From Bacillota bacterium (GTDB lineage Bacteria; Bacillota; Clostridia; Lachnospirales; Lachnospiraceae), in assembly GCA_023389295.1 (NCBI GenBank), contig JAEWEO010000085.1:1-16234 (forward strand): DNA of 16,234 bases. The letters run 5' to 3'. The translations under genes and the position numbers were made by a program. This document shows, in pieces, positions 13,673 to 16,234 of the stretch (the first letter of the stretch is position 1; each line of letters opens with the position of its first letter). The notes beneath the pieces were generated by a model, which searched no databases, was not told the origin of the DNA, and saw nothing but the letters and a program-made list of their open reading frames with translations.

Positions 13673-16234
13673 TTACTCATTTATCTGCTTGAAACACCTG
13701 GTAATCATCTTTTCTTTGAAGGCATAATTCTCAATCAACGTAAGCAATGTACTGTCATCCTGCATTTCCATAGCCATCAGCATCAGATTAATCTGGTTGT
13801 AGTTAGAATCATCATCCTGCGGTGTGCCGCTATCATACTGAAGATGATAGCTTTCGGTAATATTCGTCTCTTCTCCCAGCTCTTCCGTAATATAATACTG
13901 AACTACTTCATGGTAAAACAGCATAAACTCCTTGACGTGAATTCCTAAAAAAGCATTCTGCATTCGTTCCGTTATGTATTCCTGACTACTATTTAGAAGA
14001 CGATAATGTAGGTACACCTGCTTTCGCGGATCTGTGTGATAGACAATGTAGCATTTATCCATAATCCGATCCGGTAAAGATAATGACTGTTTATAGTCAA
14101 GGAAAAATGGTAATATGATACCTTTTCGAACAAATCTGCCAATGTTATATTCTGCAAAGATCTGTTCATTCTCCGTTAAGGACTGATTGATAGCATTATA
14201 TTTGAGCCACGCCAGAAGACATACATCGTTTTCCTCATAATACAATTCACGCTTCATAATCGCATACATTTCATCAGCAATTATATTCTCATGTACAAGG
14301 GATCGATATGCAAAATAAGTAAGATATGCTCTAACCAGTAATTGATTCGTTACATCCTTATAATAATTACGAAATACCAGAAAGCTATCCTCTATATAGC
14401 TCTCTGAAAATAACATCTGTGTTAACAACCGTTCCTCCAGGAGGTGGGTATCCAAATCAAATTCCCTGGCTGCCATCCAAAGTTGATACATCTCTCTGGT
14501 GGAACCTGTGTAGTATAAAATCAGATAACGAAGTACGGCTTCATCATATTTTTTATTTTTAAATACATAATAGCATAGTTCTACGATAAATGGATTTTCA
14601 CTTTCTAACTCTGATGTTGTGATCCAGGAAGAACAAAGCTTAATCAACCGGTTAATCGGTATTTTTTCTACTCCGAAAGTCTGTAGAGCTTCCACCGCTT
14701 TTTTATAAATAAGTCTGATAACAATAAGCTCTAAAAACTTTGTTCTTTCTGCGGGACTAACCATGGTAAGATCTAATTGATTTAAATAAAGCTCAAATAA
14801 TTCATCCTGATATTGTTCGTAATAATATTCAATTAGGGTCTGATAACACGAGGTAAGATACTCTTTTGTCAGTCCTTCTAGAGAAAGTATTCTTTTTCTG
14901 AGCTCAATCGCCGCATCATTTATAATCCGGTATTTCTGATACCGATCAAATAAATGGATCAGTAGCATATAGTGGTCACTATGGTTGCTACACAGCATCT
15001 CGTATTCTTGTGCATTCATATAGGGTGTGACGTTGTAGTCTACTGATTCTACAAATCGATTACCGAAACTATCCACAAAGAATATTTCCGCACTACTGGA
15101 GAAGAGATTAATCTGCGCTTTTTGCTCTGTTAAAGATACCTGCTCCTGTGTACCAAGTTCCTTGTGAATAACAATTACACTCACCATATTCGGATTGTTG
15201 CATTGCAATTCATTACGATACATTACATAGGGAAGATGCTTTGCCATCTCACTACTTATTGAACTTCTTTGAAAGAATTCCCGGTACAATACTGCAAGAT
15301 CATGATTGATCAAATGACTCTCCAGCATTTTAGTAGCAAAGACCTCCATCCGCTTATAATAGGTGCGGTAAATAGCTTCATTCTCTTCCTTATTATTTAT
15401 AATATTGGCATATAAGAACGTCTTTTTCTTATCACTTAAATTGCTATTATAAATGAAATAAAGCAATACCTGTTGGGCAAGCACTCCCTTTGTGGTGCTA
15501 CTAATGGAATACATATAGTACTCATAAAGCTCCGTAATACGTAGTTGTGCCTCCACTCCCAGCTCATACCATTTAAAATACTTCTCAGTTCGTTTCAACC
15601 CTTTAATTAACTGGCAGCAGATTGCCGTTAATATTTCATTGGTACCATATTTCTCATATAATTTCTCCAAGATTTTAAAAATCAAAGGATGAAAACTTTT
15701 CATTTTATTAGCTAAATAAGTAAATTGATTGGACACTTCCCGCGTCAGTTGGCGGTTTCGTATTCCATAATGAATTACCTGTATTTCAAATTTACCCAAT
15801 TCCCGAAGTAGATACGGCTCTTCATTTAAAATATCTAATGCTTCATAGTATAGAATTGGGCTGGTACAGCCATTTACAAACTGTTCCTTGATATCAGCAA
15901 GTTTTATACTATTGCCTTTATCATAGCGTTTATCTGTTTGAAGCAGCAACCATAGATATTGCCAATGAAAGTAACCATTCTCATAATACTTCCTTATATT
16001 ATCTGCCGCATGCATGGTAGTATGATCATCTTTATAGAATAAGGCACTCAAATACAAATAAATGCAGTATTCCAATACGGATCTTTTTCGAAGGGCTAAC
16101 TCCTCTGAAGAAAGATCATATAGAAGTTCTTCTGCCAGTTTCGTCTTTCCTGATAGAATAGAAAGATGAATTTTCATCAGTTCTTTCAACTTATGTGTTT
16201 GTGTACCCGGCATTCTTTTAATCCACACTTCTGC
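13673..16234 (-). CDS. DUF5717-type large helical protein, 5' end beyond right edge
   Basis: The frame is open from the right edge to the stop at 13673, leaving 853 residues. A GTG at 16228 is an in-frame valine rather than a convincing start, since the codons before it (Ala, Glu) are also open and no ribosome site is visible. I recall DUF5717 proteins of over 1000 residues, so the N-terminus is missing. Most of the fragment is alpha-helical and rich in Leu, Tyr and Glu, like a TPR or HAT-type solenoid. A beta-rich insert occurs at about 347-402 (counting the GTG as 1), with MVSVIVIHKEL and AEIFFVDSFGNRFV. No membrane segment or catalytic motif is visible. It heads the visible part of the four-gene cluster and should act with the DUF5716-type protein encoded next. 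Family name by recall; function unknown. Confidence 0.82.
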   Translation of the reverse strand, partial: AEVWIKRMPGTQTHKLKELMKIHLSILSGKTKLAEELLYDLSSEELALRKRSVLEYCIYLYLSALFYKDDHTTMHAADNIRKYYENGYFHWQYLWLLLQTDKRYDKGNSIKLADIKEQFVNGCTSPILYYEALDILNEEPYLLRELGKFEIQVIHYGIRNRQLTREVSNQFTYLANKMKSFHPLIFKILEKLYEKYGTNEILTAICCQLIKGLKRTEKYFKWYELGVEAQLRITELYEYYMYSISSTTKGVLAQQVLLYFIYNSNLSDKKKTFLYANIINNKEENEAIYRTYYKRMEVFATKMLESHLINHDLAVLYREFFQRSSISSEMAKHLPYVMYRNELQCNNPNMVSVIVIHKELGTQEQVSLTEQKAQINLFSSSAEIFFVDSFGNRFVESVDYNVTPYMNAQEYEMLCSNHSDHYMLLIHLFDRYQKYRIINDAAIELRKRILSLEGLTKEYLTSCYQTLIEYYYEQYQDELFELYLNQLDLTMVSPAERTKFLELIVIRLIYKKAVEALQTFGVEKIPINRLIKLCSSWITTSELESENPFIVELCYYVFKNKKYDEAVLRYLILYYTGSTREMYQLWMAAREFDLDTHLLEERLLTQMLFSESYIEDSFLVFRNYYKDVTNQLLVRAYLTYFAYRSLVHENIIADEMYAIMKRELYYEENDVCLLAWLKYNAINQSLTENEQIFAEYNIGRFVRKGIILPFFLDYKQSLSLPDRIMDKCYIVYHTDPRKQVYLHYRLLNSSQEYITERMQNAFLGIHVKEFMLFYHEVVQYYITEELGEETNITESYHLQYDSGTPQDDDSNYNQINLMLMAMEMQDDSTLLTLIENYAFKEKMITRCFKQINE

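Noticed and set aside
1..16234. Mobile element, phage, CRISPR array or restriction/defence island
   Set aside because: No transposase, integrase, spaced repeats with unique spacers, toxin or nuclease motifs were seen. The only repeat array has no spacers.

Overview
The window comes from a low-GC anaerobic Bacillota, most likely a Lachnospiraceae member close to Lachnoclostridium/Clostridium phytofermentans. The evidence is AT-rich DNA with strong Shine-Dalgarno sites, a clostridial-type one-piece PurL, a T-box leader on valS, and a DUF5717/DUF5716 gene pair that I associate with Lachnospiraceae from memory. The species is inferred; no rRNA or tRNA gene is present. Apart from one LysR-type regulator, every gene lies on the minus strand.

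Left part (1-4620): the 5' three quarters of purL (purine synthesis) runs off the left edge. It is divergent from a LysR-type regulator, and the two predicted promoters overlap back to back across a small palindrome. A probable bidirectional terminator separates the regulator from mgsA (methylglyoxal synthase). mgsA has its own promoter, and its leader carries an 18-bp perfect palindrome.

Middle (4621-7152): a small lipoprotein gene overlaps the remains of a decayed gene whose tail is split over two reading frames. Upstream of the lipoprotein promoter lies an array of 18-19-bp tandem repeats. Next is a membrane protein of unknown function with an internal duplication (DUF1576-like), preceded by a good promoter.

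Right (7047-10158): valS (valyl-tRNA synthetase) is complete, with a hairpin terminator behind it and a T-box leader with attenuator in front, so it should be induced when charged tRNA-Val runs low.

Far right (10301-16234): four tightly spaced genes form one likely operon. In order of transcription they encode a large alpha-helical DUF5717-type protein (cut by the right edge), a DUF5716-type protein that reads as a divergent Hsp70/actin-fold protein, a TPR-like protein, and a coiled-coil protein with two central membrane segments. I know of no assigned function for this set. It is the best candidate here for an undescribed system, possibly a membrane-attached chaperone-like or scaffold complex.
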